From Mycobacterium sp. BK086 (GTDB lineage Bacteria; Actinomycetota; Actinomycetes; Mycobacteriales; Mycobacteriaceae): a stretch of DNA of 64,000 bases. The notes under the pieces were generated by a model that searched no databases, was not told where the DNA came from, and saw only the letters and a program-made list of their open reading frames with translations. The stretch spans positions 62,001 to 126,000 of the forward strand of contig SNWL01000004.1 of NCBI GenBank assembly GCA_004362315.1, in the 5' to 3' direction. A program made the position numbers and the translations under genes. This document shows, one piece after another, positions 1-10,887 of this stretch (its first letter is position 1; the number at the start of each line of letters is the position of its first letter).

Positions 1-608
1 ACGGCGTGGTGGTGTTGCAGCAGCTCATCATGTGAAAGGTGCTGTCCTACTTCCACATTGAGGTAGAAGGTGAAGCGTGGGTGACGGCTCATCCGCTCGA
101 ACAGTCCCGTCACACCCTTGGTGTTCTGATGATCGGGGGCGACGCCGGCGCGCACCAGCCCGAACGGGGTGGGCAGCTTGTCGAAGACATTGACGCGCAC
201 GCCCTTCTGGGTGAGCAGCTCGTCGGCGGCGTACATGCCGGCGGGACCAGAGCCGACCACCGCCACCGTGAGGTCCGCTCCGCCGCGGCGCACCTGCGGC
301 GCGGGCAGCACCGGGGCGAGCTTGGAGGTGGGCGGCAGCTTCACCCCGGCGGGCTGCTCCGGGTAGAAGCCGGCGTTGAGTGGGATGAACGGGAGCTGCT
401 TGTCGGTGAGTTTGCTGTCGGGCGCGATGGCGCCGACCGGGCAGGCACTGACGCAGGCGCCGCAGTCCACGCAGGCCACCGGGTCGATATACAGCATCTC
501 GGCGGTCGCAAAACCCGGCTCGTCGGGACTGGGATGGATGCAGTTGACCGGGCAGGCGTAGACGCAGGACCCGTCGCTGCAGCACGACTGGGTGATGACG
601 TGGGGCAC
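1..608 (-). CDS. fprB: Ferredoxin/ferredoxin-NADP reductase, N-terminal part (runs off window)
   Basis: The visible 202 residues begin at GTG 608 and continue past base 1. The N-terminus holds two ferredoxin cysteine clusters, CCSDGSCVYACPVNC (residues about 9-23) and CVDCGACVSACP (about 43-54), giving a 7Fe or 2[4Fe-4S] domain. After a linker comes an FAD-binding GSGPAGMYAADELL motif and TPFGLVRAGVAPDHQ, which is diagnostic of adrenodoxin-reductase-type FprA/FprB. The family passes electrons between NADPH and iron-sulfur partners. It lies 17 bases downstream of the diiron-protein gene on the same strand, so the two are probably co-transcribed and FprB may supply that enzyme (inference). The C-terminal NADPH domain is outside the window. 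Confidence 0.93.
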   Translation of the reverse strand, partial: MPHVITQSCCSDGSCVYACPVNCIHPSPDEPGFATAEMLYIDPVACVDCGACVSACPVGAIAPDSKLTDKQLPFIPLNAGFYPEQPAGVKLPPTSKLAPVLPAPQVRRGGADLTVAVVGSGPAGMYAADELLTQKGVRVNVFDKLPTPFGLVRAGVAPDHQNTKGVTGLFERMSRHPRFTFYLNVEVGQHLSHDELLQHHHA

Positions 609-616
609 AGGCGTGA

Positions 617-2896
<2,280 letters not shown>

Positions 2897-2967
2897 GGTC
2901 TCCCGGCGTGTCCTAACCGTTATATTCCGTCGCCTGGGTTAAATTCCGGACGAACAAGGAGGTCGAC

Positions 2968-3771
2968 ATGCGAGAACTCAGGGTGATCGGACTCGATGTC
3001 GACGGCAGGCACATCATCTGTGAAGGTCCCGACCCGGCCGACAAGTTCACCCTGCAGGTCGACGACCGACTGCGCGCCGCCGTACGCGGCGACCGGTCGC
3101 TGGGCCAGACCCTGAGGGACAAAGAGGTCAAAGGCGTGTTGCGGCCCAGGGATATTCAAGCGCGCATCCGTGCGGGTGCATCCGTCGAGCAGGTTGCCAG
3201 TTCGTCCGGTATGGACATCAGCAAGGTCGAGCGGTTCGCCCACCCGGTGCTGCTGGAGCGCGCCCGGGCTGCGGAGCTGGCGTCGGCCGCCCATCCGGTG
3301 CTCGCCGACGGGCCTTCCGTGACGACGTTGCAGGAAACCATCACCAACGCCCTCGTCGCGAGGGGTCTGAGCCCCGAAGCTACGGAATGGGACGCCTGGC
3401 GCGGCGACGACGGCCGCTGGGTCGTGCAGATGGCATGGCAGGCCGGCTTGTCCGATAACGTCGCACATTTCCGCTTCAGCCCCGGCGCGCACGGCGGCAC
3501 GGTCTCTGCGCTCGACGACGCCGCCAGCGAGCTGATCGACCCGAAGTTCGAACGGCCGGTCCTGCGGCCGGTCGCCGCGGTCGCGCAGCTCGAACTCGAG
3601 GAGCCGGTCGCGCCGGTTCCGGCCCCGGCGCCGGTCGAGGAAACGCCGGCCCCCGCGCCTGCGGCTCCCAGCCCGGCTCCGGCACCCCGCGCGCGACGCG
3701 CCAAGGCCAAGCCCGCGGTGCCCGGCTGGGAAGACGTGCTGCTGGGCGTGCGCTCCAGCGGCGAGCGCTAA
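2968..3771 (+). CDS. sepH: Septation protein SepH (DUF3071)
   Basis: Encodes 267 aa. Residues about 1-165 form the conserved DUF3071 domain, with a helix-turn-helix-like stretch (RPRDIQARIRAGASVEQVASSSGMD, written here in overlapping pieces: RPRDIQARIRAG then ASVEQVASSSG). The centre is a Pro/Ala-rich linker (about 205-245). The basic C-terminus has a conserved tail, PGWEDVLLG. SepH in Streptomyces and mycobacteria binds FtsZ and promotes its bundling during division. AGGAGG sits seven bases before ATG 2968. The next gene converges with a four-base gap. Confidence 0.92.
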   Translation: MRELRVIGLDVDGRHIICEGPDPADKFTLQVDDRLRAAVRGDRSLGQTLRDKEVKGVLRPRDIQARIRAGASVEQVASSSGMDISKVERFAHPVLLERARAAELASAAHPVLADGPSVTTLQETITNALVARGLSPEATEWDAWRGDDGRWVVQMAWQAGLSDNVAHFRFSPGAHGGTVSALDDAASELIDPKFERPVLRPVAAVAQLELEEPVAPVPAPAPVEETPAPAPAAPSPAPAPRARRAKAKPAVPGWEDVLLGVRSSGER

Positions 3772-3775
3772 GCGT

Positions 3776-4048
3776 TTACTGCGCGGCGACCAACGCCAGC
3801 AGCGTCACCCAACCGCCGGCGACGCCGATGCCGGCGCCCAGGACGAACCACCGCCGTACCGGAATGCGCCGCCAGCCCCACAGCGTGGGTGCCAGTCCGC
3901 CAACCGCGATGAGGTTGAGCACGATCGCCACCAGCGGATGCACCCGGATCATGCCCAGGCTCAGCACCACGATCGCGGCGCCGGTGATCGCCGCGACGAA
4001 TGCCGCCACGGTCAGGCCGGTCCCCCACGGCGTCGTCTCCTCATTCAC
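3776..4048 (-). CDS. DUF2537 membrane protein
   Basis: Encodes 90 aa with three hydrophobic segments: roughly residues 10-32, 37-55 and 68-88 (ending VTLLALVAAQ). It matches the small actinobacterial DUF2537 membrane family (Rv0882-type); function unknown. The GTG start at 4048 overlaps the stop of the upstream methyltransferase gene by four bases (GTGA), so translation is probably coupled in the operon MarR - methyltransferase - DUF2537. Confidence 0.85.
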   Translation of the reverse strand: MNEETTPWGTGLTVAAFVAAITGAAIVVLSLGMIRVHPLVAIVLNLIAVGGLAPTLWGWRRIPVRRWFVLGAGIGVAGGWVTLLALVAAQ

Positions 4049-4881
4049 TGGGTAAACCTAACCCGCTCGTAGAACGCCAGCGCCGCGGCGGTCGCGACAT
4101 TCAGCGAATCGGTCCCCCGCGACATCGGGATGCGAACCCGGACATCGCTGGCCCGCATCGCGGTCTCGGTCAGCCCCGGGCCCTCAGCCCCGACCAGCAC
4201 CGCAACCCGCTCACCGGTCAGGCCGGCCATCGCATCGGCCAGGGTCTGCGCCGCCGGATCGGGGGTCATGGCCAGCAGCCGGAATCCGCGCCGGCGCAGC
4301 TCGTCGAGGTCGGCGGGCCACTGCTGCGCACGGGCGAACGGCACCAGCAGCGCGTGGCCCATCGACACCCGGACTGCGCGCCGGTACAGCGGATCGGCAC
4401 AGCCGGTGCCGAAGATGACCGCGTCGACACCGAGGCCGGCCGCGTTCCGGAAGATCGATCCGAGGTTCTCGTGGTCGTTGACGCCTTCGAGGACGGCGAC
4501 GGTGCGGGCGCCGTCAAGTACGTCGGCGGGCGTCAGTTCGGGGGCACGCCGCGCTGCGGCGAGCACACCGCGGTTGAGGTGGAAGCCGACCACGTCGGCC
4601 ATCACCTCCGGCGAGGCGCGATAGAACGGGGCTCGCACTCCCGCGAGGTCGTCACGCAGTTCGTCCAGACGACGGTCGGTGCCGAGGAAGGCGTGCGGGG
4701 TGAACCGCGAGGCGATCATGCGTTGGGCCACCAGCACGCCTTCGGCGATCACCAGCCCCTTGCCACTGGGCAGGTCAGGTCGGCGGTCGACACTGTTGAG
4801 GTCGCGGAAGTCGTCGACGCGGGGATCACCGGGATCGGTGATGTCGATTACGTCGAACGCCCCGAAAGCCTTGTCGCTCAC
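4045..4881 (-). CDS. SpoU/TrmH-family RNA 2'-O-methyltransferase (Rv0881-type)
   Basis: Encodes 278 aa. The C-terminal two thirds is the knotted SPOUT domain with its three motifs: [18 protein letters not shown] (motif 1, SAM/RNA binding), [14 protein letters not shown] (motif 2) and [18 protein letters not shown] (motif 3). The N-terminus is a substrate-binding domain. It methylates a ribose in rRNA or tRNA; the exact nucleotide cannot be read from sequence. GTG 4881 gives VSDKAFGAF; it overlaps the stop of the upstream MarR gene (GTGA), and longer versions run antisense into the promoter region. Confidence 0.92.
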   Translation of the reverse strand: MSDKAFGAFDVIDITDPGDPRVDDFRDLNSVDRRPDLPSGKGLVIAEGVLVAQRMIASRFTPHAFLGTDRRLDELRDDLAGVRAPFYRASPEVMADVVGFHLNRGVLAAARRAPELTPADVLDGARTVAVLEGVNDHENLGSIFRNAAGLGVDAVIFGTGCADPLYRRAVRVSMGHALLVPFARAQQWPADLDELRRRGFRLLAMTPDPAAQTLADAMAGLTGERVAVLVGAEGPGLTETAMRASDVRVRIPMSRGTDSLNVATAAALAFYERVRFTQ

Positions 4882-5309
4882 GCGTCTTCGTCGACGAGCA
4901 CGGTCATCAGATCTGCCGCCCGCAGCAGGGTGCCACGATCCTCGCTGTCCAGTGTCGCCAGCCGGCCGCGCAACCATTCCTGACTGGCCTGGCGCTCACT
5001 GTCGACGAGCCCGGCCCCGGCCGGCGACACCGCCACCAAGACCTGACGCCCGTCGGCGGGATGCGAGGTGCGCACCACCAGACCGAGTTCGACCAGCGAG
5101 GCGATCACCCGGGTCATCGAGGGCGGCCGGACGCGTTCCTTGACGGCCAGTGCACCGGGCGTCATCGCCCCGTCTTTGGCCAGCGTGGCAAGGGCGGACA
5201 ACTGCGAAAGCGTGACCGGTGATTCGGGCCTGCGGAAGCGCAGCTGACGGGCCAGCCGCATGACGGCCAGCGACAAATCACTGGCAAGCCGCAGGTCACC
5301 GTCGTTCAC
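4878..5309 (-). CDS. MarR-family transcriptional regulator (Rv0880-type)
   Basis: Encodes 143 aa, the same length as its M. tuberculosis counterpart as I recall it. A winged helix is evident: [22 protein letters not shown], then the recognition helix region [18 protein letters not shown] and the wing [16 protein letters not shown] 5309 ([10 protein letters not shown]) was chosen by family alignment over the longer open frame. First gene of a translationally coupled operon with the RNA methyltransferase and DUF2537 protein. Ligand unknown. Confidence 0.9.
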   Translation of the reverse strand: MNDGDLRLASDLSLAVMRLARQLRFRRPESPVTLSQLSALATLAKDGAMTPGALAVKERVRPPSMTRVIASLVELGLVVRTSHPADGRQVLVAVSPAGAGLVDSERQASQEWLRGRLATLDSEDRGTLLRAADLMTVLVDEDA

Positions 5310-5396
5310 ATCGCAAACAGTACGACACGACATCATCCGATCAATGATGAACCGGGCAAGTGTCGAGGTGCGGGGTGCCCCGGCTCCTGGATCGGT

Positions 5397-5402
5397 TAGG
5401 TT
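5397..5402 (+). promoter_or_regulatory. Probable -10 hexamer, leaderless DUF2530 gene
   Basis: TAGGTT ends eight bases before ATG 5411, with no Shine-Dalgarno sequence in between. This fits a leaderless transcript starting at or next to the initiation codon. Confidence 0.4.
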
Positions 5403-5410
5403 GGACCACA

Positions 5411-5692
5411 ATGCCTTCCGATCAGCCTGAACCCGAGCCGCCGGCGCTGCCCGCGGCCCTGCTGGATCCGTGGCCGGTGATCGTCGCCGGAGCCGTCCTG
5501 TGGTTGCTGGTCACCATCGCGGCCTTCACGATCGGCGCGCTGGAGTCGTGGCGCCCGATCGCGATCGCGGGGCTGGGCACCGGCGTGGTCGGCACGTCGA
5601 TATTCCTGTGGCAGCGCACCGCGGCCCGACGCGGTGCCCGGGGTGCGCAGACCGGCCTCGAGCGTTACCTCGACAACAACAAGGAGAAGTGA
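5411..5692 (+). CDS. DUF2530 membrane protein
   Basis: Encodes 93 aa: a Pro/Glu-rich cytoplasmic start, two hydrophobic segments (about residues 19-43 and 49-64) and a basic tail. It matches the actinobacterial DUF2530 family (Rv0879c-type), of unknown function. Its TGA stop shares one base with the ATG of the next gene (TGATG), so it is translationally coupled to the SRPBCC protein. Confidence 0.85.
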   Translation: MPSDQPEPEPPALPAALLDPWPVIVAGAVLWLLVTIAAFTIGALESWRPIAIAGLGTGVVGTSIFLWQRTAARRGARGAQTGLERYLDNNKEK

Positions 5693-6144
5693 TGGCAGCG
5701 CCGCTATTGCAAGCCGAGATCGACATCGACGCGCCGGTGAGCAGGGTGTGGTCCCTGATCTCGGATCTGGGCAACATGCCCAAGTGGAGCCCGCAGTGCC
5801 GGATGATGAGGCCGCTCGGTCAGGTCAAGCCGGGCACTCGCACCGTCAACCTGAATCGGCGCAACAACTTGTTCTGGCCGACGACATCGACGATCACCGA
5901 GCTGATCCCGGAGCGCAAGCTGGCGTTCCGCGTCAACGCCAACAACACCGTCTGGAGCTATGAGCTCGAGCCGACCGCCACCGGCACCCGCGTCATCGAG
6001 ACCCGCCATGCCGAGAACGGCGTCAAGGCCGTGTCGACGATGACGGTCAACGCGGTGATGGGTGGGGTGCCGAACTTCGAGAAGGAACTCGTCGACGGCA
6101 TGAACACCTCGCTGGCGCGCATCAAGGCGGCCGCGGAAAGCTAA
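5692..6144 (+). CDS. SRPBCC-fold polyketide cyclase/lipid-binding protein
   Basis: Encodes 150 aa with the START-like pattern: beta-strand LLQAEIDIDAPVSRVWSLISD, a conserved WSP turn (LGNMPKWSPQC), the central sheet and a long C-terminal amphipathic helix. Such proteins bind hydrophobic ligands in a cavity, but no catalytic residues can be assigned. Its ATG is coupled to the upstream DUF2530 stop. The stop interlocks tail-to-tail with the DUF3027 gene (shared CTAA). Confidence 0.85.
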   Translation: MAAPLLQAEIDIDAPVSRVWSLISDLGNMPKWSPQCRMMRPLGQVKPGTRTVNLNRRNNLFWPTTSTITELIPERKLAFRVNANNTVWSYELEPTATGTRVIETRHAENGVKAVSTMTVNAVMGGVPNFEKELVDGMNTSLARIKAAAES

Positions 6145-7070
6145 GGCTGCTCTGCTGTTTCGGGATTCTCGACGGCCTCGACGGCGTCGGGAGCCTCGGC
6201 CGGTTCCGGAGCCTCGGCCGGTTCCGGAGCCTCGGCAGTCTCGGCCGGTTCCGGAGTCTCGACGACAGCCTCGACTTCGACAACCACCGGAGCCTCGACG
6301 ACCTCGAGCACGCCGTCGTCGTAGGGGTCGTACATCGGCGACCCGCTGCCCGGAGGCGGTGGGGTGTCCGAGTGCGCACCGCAGCCGTACTGGAAATCGA
6401 CGACGTGGGCGTCGGCCGACATCTCGTTGCAGCACACCCCGAACATCGCGCCGAGCCCACCGGCAAGCGGGACCATGAATCCGCAATCGCGGCACACCCG
6501 CTTGGTGCCGCGGGCCATCGGAGCGTCGGGACCGAAGTCGCCGTCATGCCAGCGCTGAGCGGCACCGTCGCGGCCCCATGCGGACAGCACCTGCCTGCGC
6601 CCGAACCCGACCTCGTAGGCGACGTCATCGATCGCGGGATCACCCGTCCCGGCGTAGCCGGGGGCCAGCCGCGGATCGTCCTTCACCGGCGCAAGCAGGT
6701 CACCGGGGCTCAGGTCACCCGGCTGGATGCGCTCTTCCCACGGCACCCAGGCCGGCGCCAGGAGTGCCGTCGGGCCGGGCACCAGGACGACTTCGCTGAC
6801 CGTCGCGTGATCGGCGCCGGGGCAGACCGCCACGACCACCGCCCACTGCCAGCCCTGATAACCGGGCATGTTCGCCAGGAAGCGATGGGTTGCCGCGCTC
6901 TCGTCCTCGAAGCTAACGCCGAGGTAATCGCCCACCGTGTCGCCACTGAACTCGACGATCGCCTGCCGTGCCTGCTCCACCGCGCCGCTCAATACGGCGG
7001 CAGCTGCGTCCGACGGCACGCCGAGTGGGGCCGGCGCGCTGTGTTCTGCGGAGTCGATCGAGCTGTCCAT
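6141..7070 (-). CDS. DUF3027 protein with Pro-Ala-Glu repeat tail
   Basis: Encodes 309 aa (Rv0877-type). The conserved DUF3027 body covers about residues 10-250 and includes WQWAVVVA, PWEERIQPGDLSPGDLL and a four-cysteine cluster (VCRDCGFMVP ... GVCCNEMSA) that could bind zinc. The final 60 residues are low complexity, built from PEPAEA units encoded by an 18-base tandem repeat at 6191-6263. Start ATG 7070 is used; GTG 7076, two codons upstream, has a better spaced GAGG and is a real alternative. Function unknown. Divergent from the MFS gene. Confidence 0.85.
   Translation of the reverse strand: MDSSIDSAEHSAPAPLGVPSDAAAAVLSGAVEQARQAIVEFSGDTVGDYLGVSFEDESAATHRFLANMPGYQGWQWAVVVAVCPGADHATVSEVVLVPGPTALLAPAWVPWEERIQPGDLSPGDLLAPVKDDPRLAPGYAGTGDPAIDDVAYEVGFGRRQVLSAWGRDGAAQRWHDGDFGPDAPMARGTKRVCRDCGFMVPLAGGLGAMFGVCCNEMSADAHVVDFQYGCGAHSDTPPPPGSGSPMYDPYDDGVLEVVEAPVVVEVEAVVETPEPAETAEAPEPAEAPEPAEAPDAVEAVENPETAEQP
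6191..6263. repeat. 18-base tandem repeat in DUF3027 coding tail
   Basis: The unit GAGCCTCGGCCGGTTCCG occurs twice head to tail (6191-6226) and again in diverged form to about 6263. In frame it encodes repeated PEPAEA-type hexapeptides, so copy number can change without a frameshift. Confidence 0.7.
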
Positions 7071-7157
7071 CGTCACCAATCTTGCCTCACGCCCGGTATG
7101 CGCAGCCACACCGGTCACGTGCGCGCCCCGCATGCCGGTATGGGGGACAATCGTGGC

Positions 7158-8849
7158 GTGTCTGCAAGCCGGCGTGACGAACCCCGCGGGAATCCGGCTT
7201 TCGGGCCGGATCGGCGCTCGTCGACCGGTCCATCCGACGAACACCCCGGCATGGCCAACTACCCCAGCGACGGCGAGGGCCTCCACCGTCCGGGAGCCAC
7301 CCGGCGGTCCAATCCGATTCCCAGTTCCAACCGCTACCTGCCGCCACTTGGCGATCAGAACCAGCGCACCGAGAACCTGTCGACCCCACCGCCGGGCTCG
7401 CGCGGTGCCGGCAACGGCGAACGGGTCACGGTCACCCGCGCGGCGGCCATGCGCAGCCGCGAGATGGGGTCGCGGATGTATTCGATGGTCCATCGGGCGG
7501 CCACCGCCGACGGCGCCGACAAGTCCGGACTGACCGCGCTCACCTGGCCGGTGGTCGCCAACTTCGCGGTGGACTCCGCGATGGCGGTCGCCCTGGCCAA
7601 CACGTTGTTCTTCGCCGCCGCGACCGGGGAGAGCAAGGGCAAGGTCGCGCTCTACCTGCTCATCACGATCGCGCCGTTCGCGGTGATCGCCCCGCTCATC
7701 GGTCCGGCGCTGGACCGCGTGCAGCACGGCAGGCGGGCGGCGTTGGCGATGTCGTTCATCCTGCGCACCGCGCTGGGAATCGTGCTGATCATGAACTACG
7801 ACGGCGCCAGCGGCAGCTACCCGTCGTGGGTGCTCTACCCCTGCGCACTCGGAATGATGGTGCTGTCCAAGTCATTCAGCGTGCTGCGCAGTGCGGTGAC
7901 CCCACGCGTCATGCCACCGACGATCGATCTGGTCCGGGTGAACTCCCGGTTGACGATGTTCGGTCTGATCGGTGGAACGATCGTCGGCGGCGGTATCGCC
8001 GCCGGGGCGGAATACCTGCTCACCACGGTCTTCCAACTGCCCGGCGCACTGTTCGTCGTCGTCTTCGTCTCGGTCGCGGGCGCGTCGTGGTCGATGCGGA
8101 TCCCGCGCTGGGTGGAGGTGACCGAGGGCGAGGTGCCGGCCACCCTGACCTATCACGGTGACACCGGTCCGCTGCGACGGTTCGACCACGAACCGCCCAA
8201 CAAGAAGGGCGCCCGGCGACAGCCGTTGGGCCGCAACATCATCACCTCGCTGTGGGGCAACTGCACGATCAAGGCGATGGTCGGGTTCCTGTTCCTGTAT
8301 CCGGCCTTCGTCGCCAAGTCCCATGAGGGCAACAGCTGGGAGCAGTTGGCCATGCTGGGCCTGATCGGCGCGGCGGCCGGGATCGGGAACTTCGCGGGAA
8401 ACTTCACCGCCGCCCGGATGAAGCTGGGCCGCCCGGCGATGCTGGTCGCGCGCACCACGGTCGCGGTGACGGTGATGGCCTTGGCCGCCGCCGTCACCGG
8501 CAACCTGATCGTGGTGGCGGTGACCGCGCTGATCACATCCGGAGCGACGGCGATCGCCAAGGCGTCGCTGGACGCGTCGCTGCAGGACGACCTGCCCGAG
8601 GAGTCCCGGGCCTCGGCCTTCGGCCGGTCGGAGTCGGTGCTGCAGCTGGCGTGGGTGCTCGGCGGGGCACTCGGGGTGCTGGTGTCCACCAATCTGTGGG
8701 TAGGCTTCACCGCGATCTCCGCCCTGCTGATCATCGGCCTGGCGCAGACCATCGTCAGCTATCGCGGCGATTCACTGATCCCCGGCTTCGGCGGTAACCG
8801 TCCGGTGCTGGCTGAACCTGAAGGGGCCTCAACGGTGACCAACCAGTGA
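7158..8849 (+). CDS. Major facilitator superfamily transporter (Rv0876c-type)
   Basis: Encodes about 563 aa. A long polar N-terminus (about 120 residues rich in Ser/Pro/Arg) precedes around 12 hydrophobic segments from LTWPVVANFAVDSAMAVALA to ISALLIIGLAQTIVSY. Loop residues DRVQHGRRAALAMS fit the MFS A-motif position between helices 2 and 3. Substrate unknown. GTG 7158 has GGGGGA ten bases upstream and gives a length near the usual 548; ATG 7251 (532 aa) lacks a ribosome site but is possible. The downstream DUF2771 gene overlaps by four bases. Confidence 0.87.
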   Translation: MSASRRDEPRGNPAFGPDRRSSTGPSDEHPGMANYPSDGEGLHRPGATRRSNPIPSSNRYLPPLGDQNQRTENLSTPPPGSRGAGNGERVTVTRAAAMRSREMGSRMYSMVHRAATADGADKSGLTALTWPVVANFAVDSAMAVALANTLFFAAATGESKGKVALYLLITIAPFAVIAPLIGPALDRVQHGRRAALAMSFILRTALGIVLIMNYDGASGSYPSWVLYPCALGMMVLSKSFSVLRSAVTPRVMPPTIDLVRVNSRLTMFGLIGGTIVGGGIAAGAEYLLTTVFQLPGALFVVVFVSVAGASWSMRIPRWVEVTEGEVPATLTYHGDTGPLRRFDHEPPNKKGARRQPLGRNIITSLWGNCTIKAMVGFLFLYPAFVAKSHEGNSWEQLAMLGLIGAAAGIGNFAGNFTAARMKLGRPAMLVARTTVAVTVMALAAAVTGNLIVVAVTALITSGATAIAKASLDASLQDDLPEESRASAFGRSESVLQLAWVLGGALGVLVSTNLWVGFTAISALLIIGLAQTIVSYRGDSLIPGFGGNRPVLAEPEGASTVTNQ

Positions 8850-9337
8850 CTCGGTTGGTCCGTTGGCTCCTGGTGGTGCTCGTCGTACTGGCGTCGATCG
8901 GCGCCGGGGTCGGCGCGTGGGCACTGACCCGCGACACCGGTTCGCAGCTGCCCGAGATCAGTGCCTACTCGCATGGACGAACGGTGCGGGTCGGCCCGTT
9001 CGTGTACTGCAACGTGGTGAACCTCAACGACTGCCAGAACCCGCAGACCCAAGGCGAACTCGCGGTCAACGAGCACAACCCGGTCCAGCTGTCCGTGCCG
9101 ACCGCGATCAGCCGGGCGCCGTGGCGGCTGCTCCGGGTGTACGAGGATGAGCGCAATTCGACGACCACCATCTACCGGCCCGATACCGAACTGGCCGTGA
9201 CGATTCCGACGGTCGATCCACAACGGGGCAAGCTCACCGGCGTGGTGGTGCAGCTACTCACCCTGGTGCAAGACCAGAACGGCGAGCTGCAGGACGCGCC
9301 GCACGCCGAGTGGTCGGTACGCCTGGTCTGGCCCTAG
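8846..9337 (+). CDS. DUF2771 secreted/lipoprotein-like protein
   Basis: Encodes 163 aa. The first 27 residues form an uncleaved or weakly cleaved signal anchor (LVRWLLVVLVVLASIGAGVG); no lipobox cysteine is seen. The remainder is a conserved extracytoplasmic domain with two cysteines (YCNVVNLNDC) that may form a disulfide. Matches DUF2771 (Rv0875c-type). The GTG start overlaps the MFS stop (GTGA), suggesting joint expression with the transporter. Its stop interlocks with the convergent hydrolase gene (shared CTAG). Confidence 0.85.
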   Translation: MTRLVRWLLVVLVVLASIGAGVGAWALTRDTGSQLPEISAYSHGRTVRVGPFVYCNVVNLNDCQNPQTQGELAVNEHNPVQLSVPTAISRAPWRLLRVYEDERNSTTTIYRPDTELAVTIPTVDPQRGKLTGVVVQLLTLVQDQNGELQDAPHAEWSVRLVWP

Positions 9338-10197
9338 CGCCAGTCCCGGATCGCTGCGGCGAATTGTTCAGGCGCATCGGACTGGACAAAGTGACCCGCA
9401 CCTTCGACGATCACGGTCTTGTGGTCGGTGAAGGTCTGTTCCCAGCGCCGTAACTCGTTGTCGCCGAAGGCGATATCGGCGTCACCCCAGATGATGAGCG
9501 CGGGCAGGTCCGCGATTCGGTCGAGCCCGGCCTCGACGTCGGCCAGAAAGGCTCGGCTCGCGGTGAGCTCACGCGGGAAGATGGCGGACGCGTTGCGCCG
9601 GCCGGGGGTGTCGAGCGCCTTCTGGTAATGCCTCATCTCGACGTCGCTGGGCTTGGCCAGCCGGTGCCCGGCCGGGACCATCAGGTTCACGAACAGGTTG
9701 AACTGTCGGATCAGCAGACGACCGAGGGGCCCGCCCATCACATGGGACATCACCTGGACGTGCGGCGCGCTGACCGGCCAGGCCCAGGTATTGGCCAGCA
9801 CCAGCCGGTCGAACACGCCCGGGTGCTCTTCAACCAGTGCGAGCCCGATGGGACCTCCCCAGTCGTGGGCGACCAGCGTCACCCGGCTCAGCCCGAGAGC
9901 CTCGATGAAGGCGCCCATGACCTGGGTGTGCTCGGTCGGTAGATACCGATAACCAGGGGCGGCCGCCGACAGCCCGAAACCCGGGTAATCGACTGCGATA
10001 CAACGAAATTCGTCACGCAGCGCCTCGATTACCCCGCGGTAGACGAACGACCACGTCGGATTGCCGTGCAGAAACAACAACACCGGCCCCGATCCTTCGT
10101 CCACGTAGTGCACGCTGTGGCCGTCGATCTCGACGAACCTGCTCTCGAATGGGAACAGCGTGCCGTCAACCCACGCCGGCCTTTCCGCAACCCTCAT
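9334..10197 (-). CDS. Haloalkane dehalogenase-like alpha/beta hydrolase
   Basis: Encodes 287 aa. The alpha/beta hydrolase fold has the HGNPTW oxyanion/halide loop (residues 44-49), an aspartate nucleophile in HDWGGP (Asp112) followed by the Trp that helps hold halide, and His269 in GAGHFVQSDAPE. The Asp nucleophile and the LFPFESRFVEIDG start resemble the DmbC (HLD-III) branch of mycobacterial dehalogenases, which cut carbon-halogen bonds to alcohols. Whether it accepts haloalkanes or acts as an epoxide or ester hydrolase cannot be told. ATG 10197 fits the family N-terminus. Divergent from an HxlR regulator with an AT-rich dyad between. Confidence 0.8.
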   Translation of the reverse strand: MRVAERPAWVDGTLFPFESRFVEIDGHSVHYVDEGSGPVLLFLHGNPTWSFVYRGVIEALRDEFRCIAVDYPGFGLSAAAPGYRYLPTEHTQVMGAFIEALGLSRVTLVAHDWGGPIGLALVEEHPGVFDRLVLANTWAWPVSAPHVQVMSHVMGGPLGRLLIRQFNLFVNLMVPAGHRLAKPSDVEMRHYQKALDTPGRRNASAIFPRELTASRAFLADVEAGLDRIADLPALIIWGDADIAFGDNELRRWEQTFTDHKTVIVEGAGHFVQSDAPEQFAAAIRDWR

Positions 10198-10223
10198 ATC
10201 TACCCCTGTCCGACACTGTTTGG

Positions 10224-10236
10224 TTGATATAATCAA
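10224..10236. promoter_or_regulatory. Dyad TTGAT-ATA-ATCAA, candidate HxlR operator
   Basis: A 5-bp inverted repeat with a 3-base centre lies in the 69-bp AT-rich gap between the divergent dehalogenase-like and HxlR genes. A further ATCAA half-site is at 10251-10255. Position and symmetry suit autoregulation by the adjacent regulator; binding is inferred. Confidence 0.5.
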
Positions 10237-10266
10237 GCTAACTTTAAATTATCAAGTGGAGTGTCG

Positions 10267-10887
10267 ATGAGTCGAGATTACGGGCAGTACTGCGGGCTGG
10301 CCCGGGCCCTGGATGTGGTGGGCGATCGCTGGAACCTGCTGATCGTGCGTCAGCTGTTGGTGGCACCGGCTCGCTACCGCGAGCTGCAGGACGGGCTGCC
10401 TGGCATCGCCACCAATCTGTTGACCGATCGGCTCCGCGATCTCGAAACCGCGGGCGTCCTGCAACGCCGGCTGTCAACCGAGGGCAATGCGACCACCTAT
10501 GCCCTCACCGAGTGGGGCGCACAACTGCGCGAGCCCATCGAGGGGCTGATCCGCTGGTCCACGCCGCTGATGATCCGCGGCGCGCAGGGCGACGACTTCC
10601 GCGCCGAATGGCTGCTGCTGGCCCTGCCCGCAGTGCTCGCCGGCCACAAGCCGACCCGTTCGGCCACAGTGGGTATCGACATCGATGGCGACGTGATTCA
10701 GCTCAGAAGCAGCCGGTCCGGTGTCGTGGTGAGCCTGCCCGACGGGCGCGAGTTCGACGCCAGCCTGCGCACCGATGCCCAGATCGCTCTCGGACTCGCC
10801 ACCGGCCTGCTGACACTCGACGACGTTGCCGCCCAGATCGACGTCGAGGGCGACCGGACCGCCGTACAAGCGGTGTTCGCGCGCTAG
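10267..10887 (+). CDS. HxlR-family transcriptional regulator
   Basis: Encodes 206 aa. The N-terminal 100 residues are an HxlR winged helix: CGLARALDVVGDRWNLLIVRQLL, then YRELQDGLPGIATNLLTDRLRDLETAGVLQRR. The C-terminal 100 residues form a separate SCP2-like/ligand domain seen in actinobacterial members. HxlR proteins usually sense small electrophiles or aldehydes. ATG 10267 has GGAG five bases before it; the GTG at 10261 is less likely. It probably controls the divergent hydrolase. Stop interlocks with the next convergent gene (CTAG). Confidence 0.87.
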   Translation: MSRDYGQYCGLARALDVVGDRWNLLIVRQLLVAPARYRELQDGLPGIATNLLTDRLRDLETAGVLQRRLSTEGNATTYALTEWGAQLREPIEGLIRWSTPLMIRGAQGDDFRAEWLLLALPAVLAGHKPTRSATVGIDIDGDVIQLRSSRSGVVVSLPDGREFDASLRTDAQIALGLATGLLTLDDVAAQIDVEGDRTAVQAVFAR

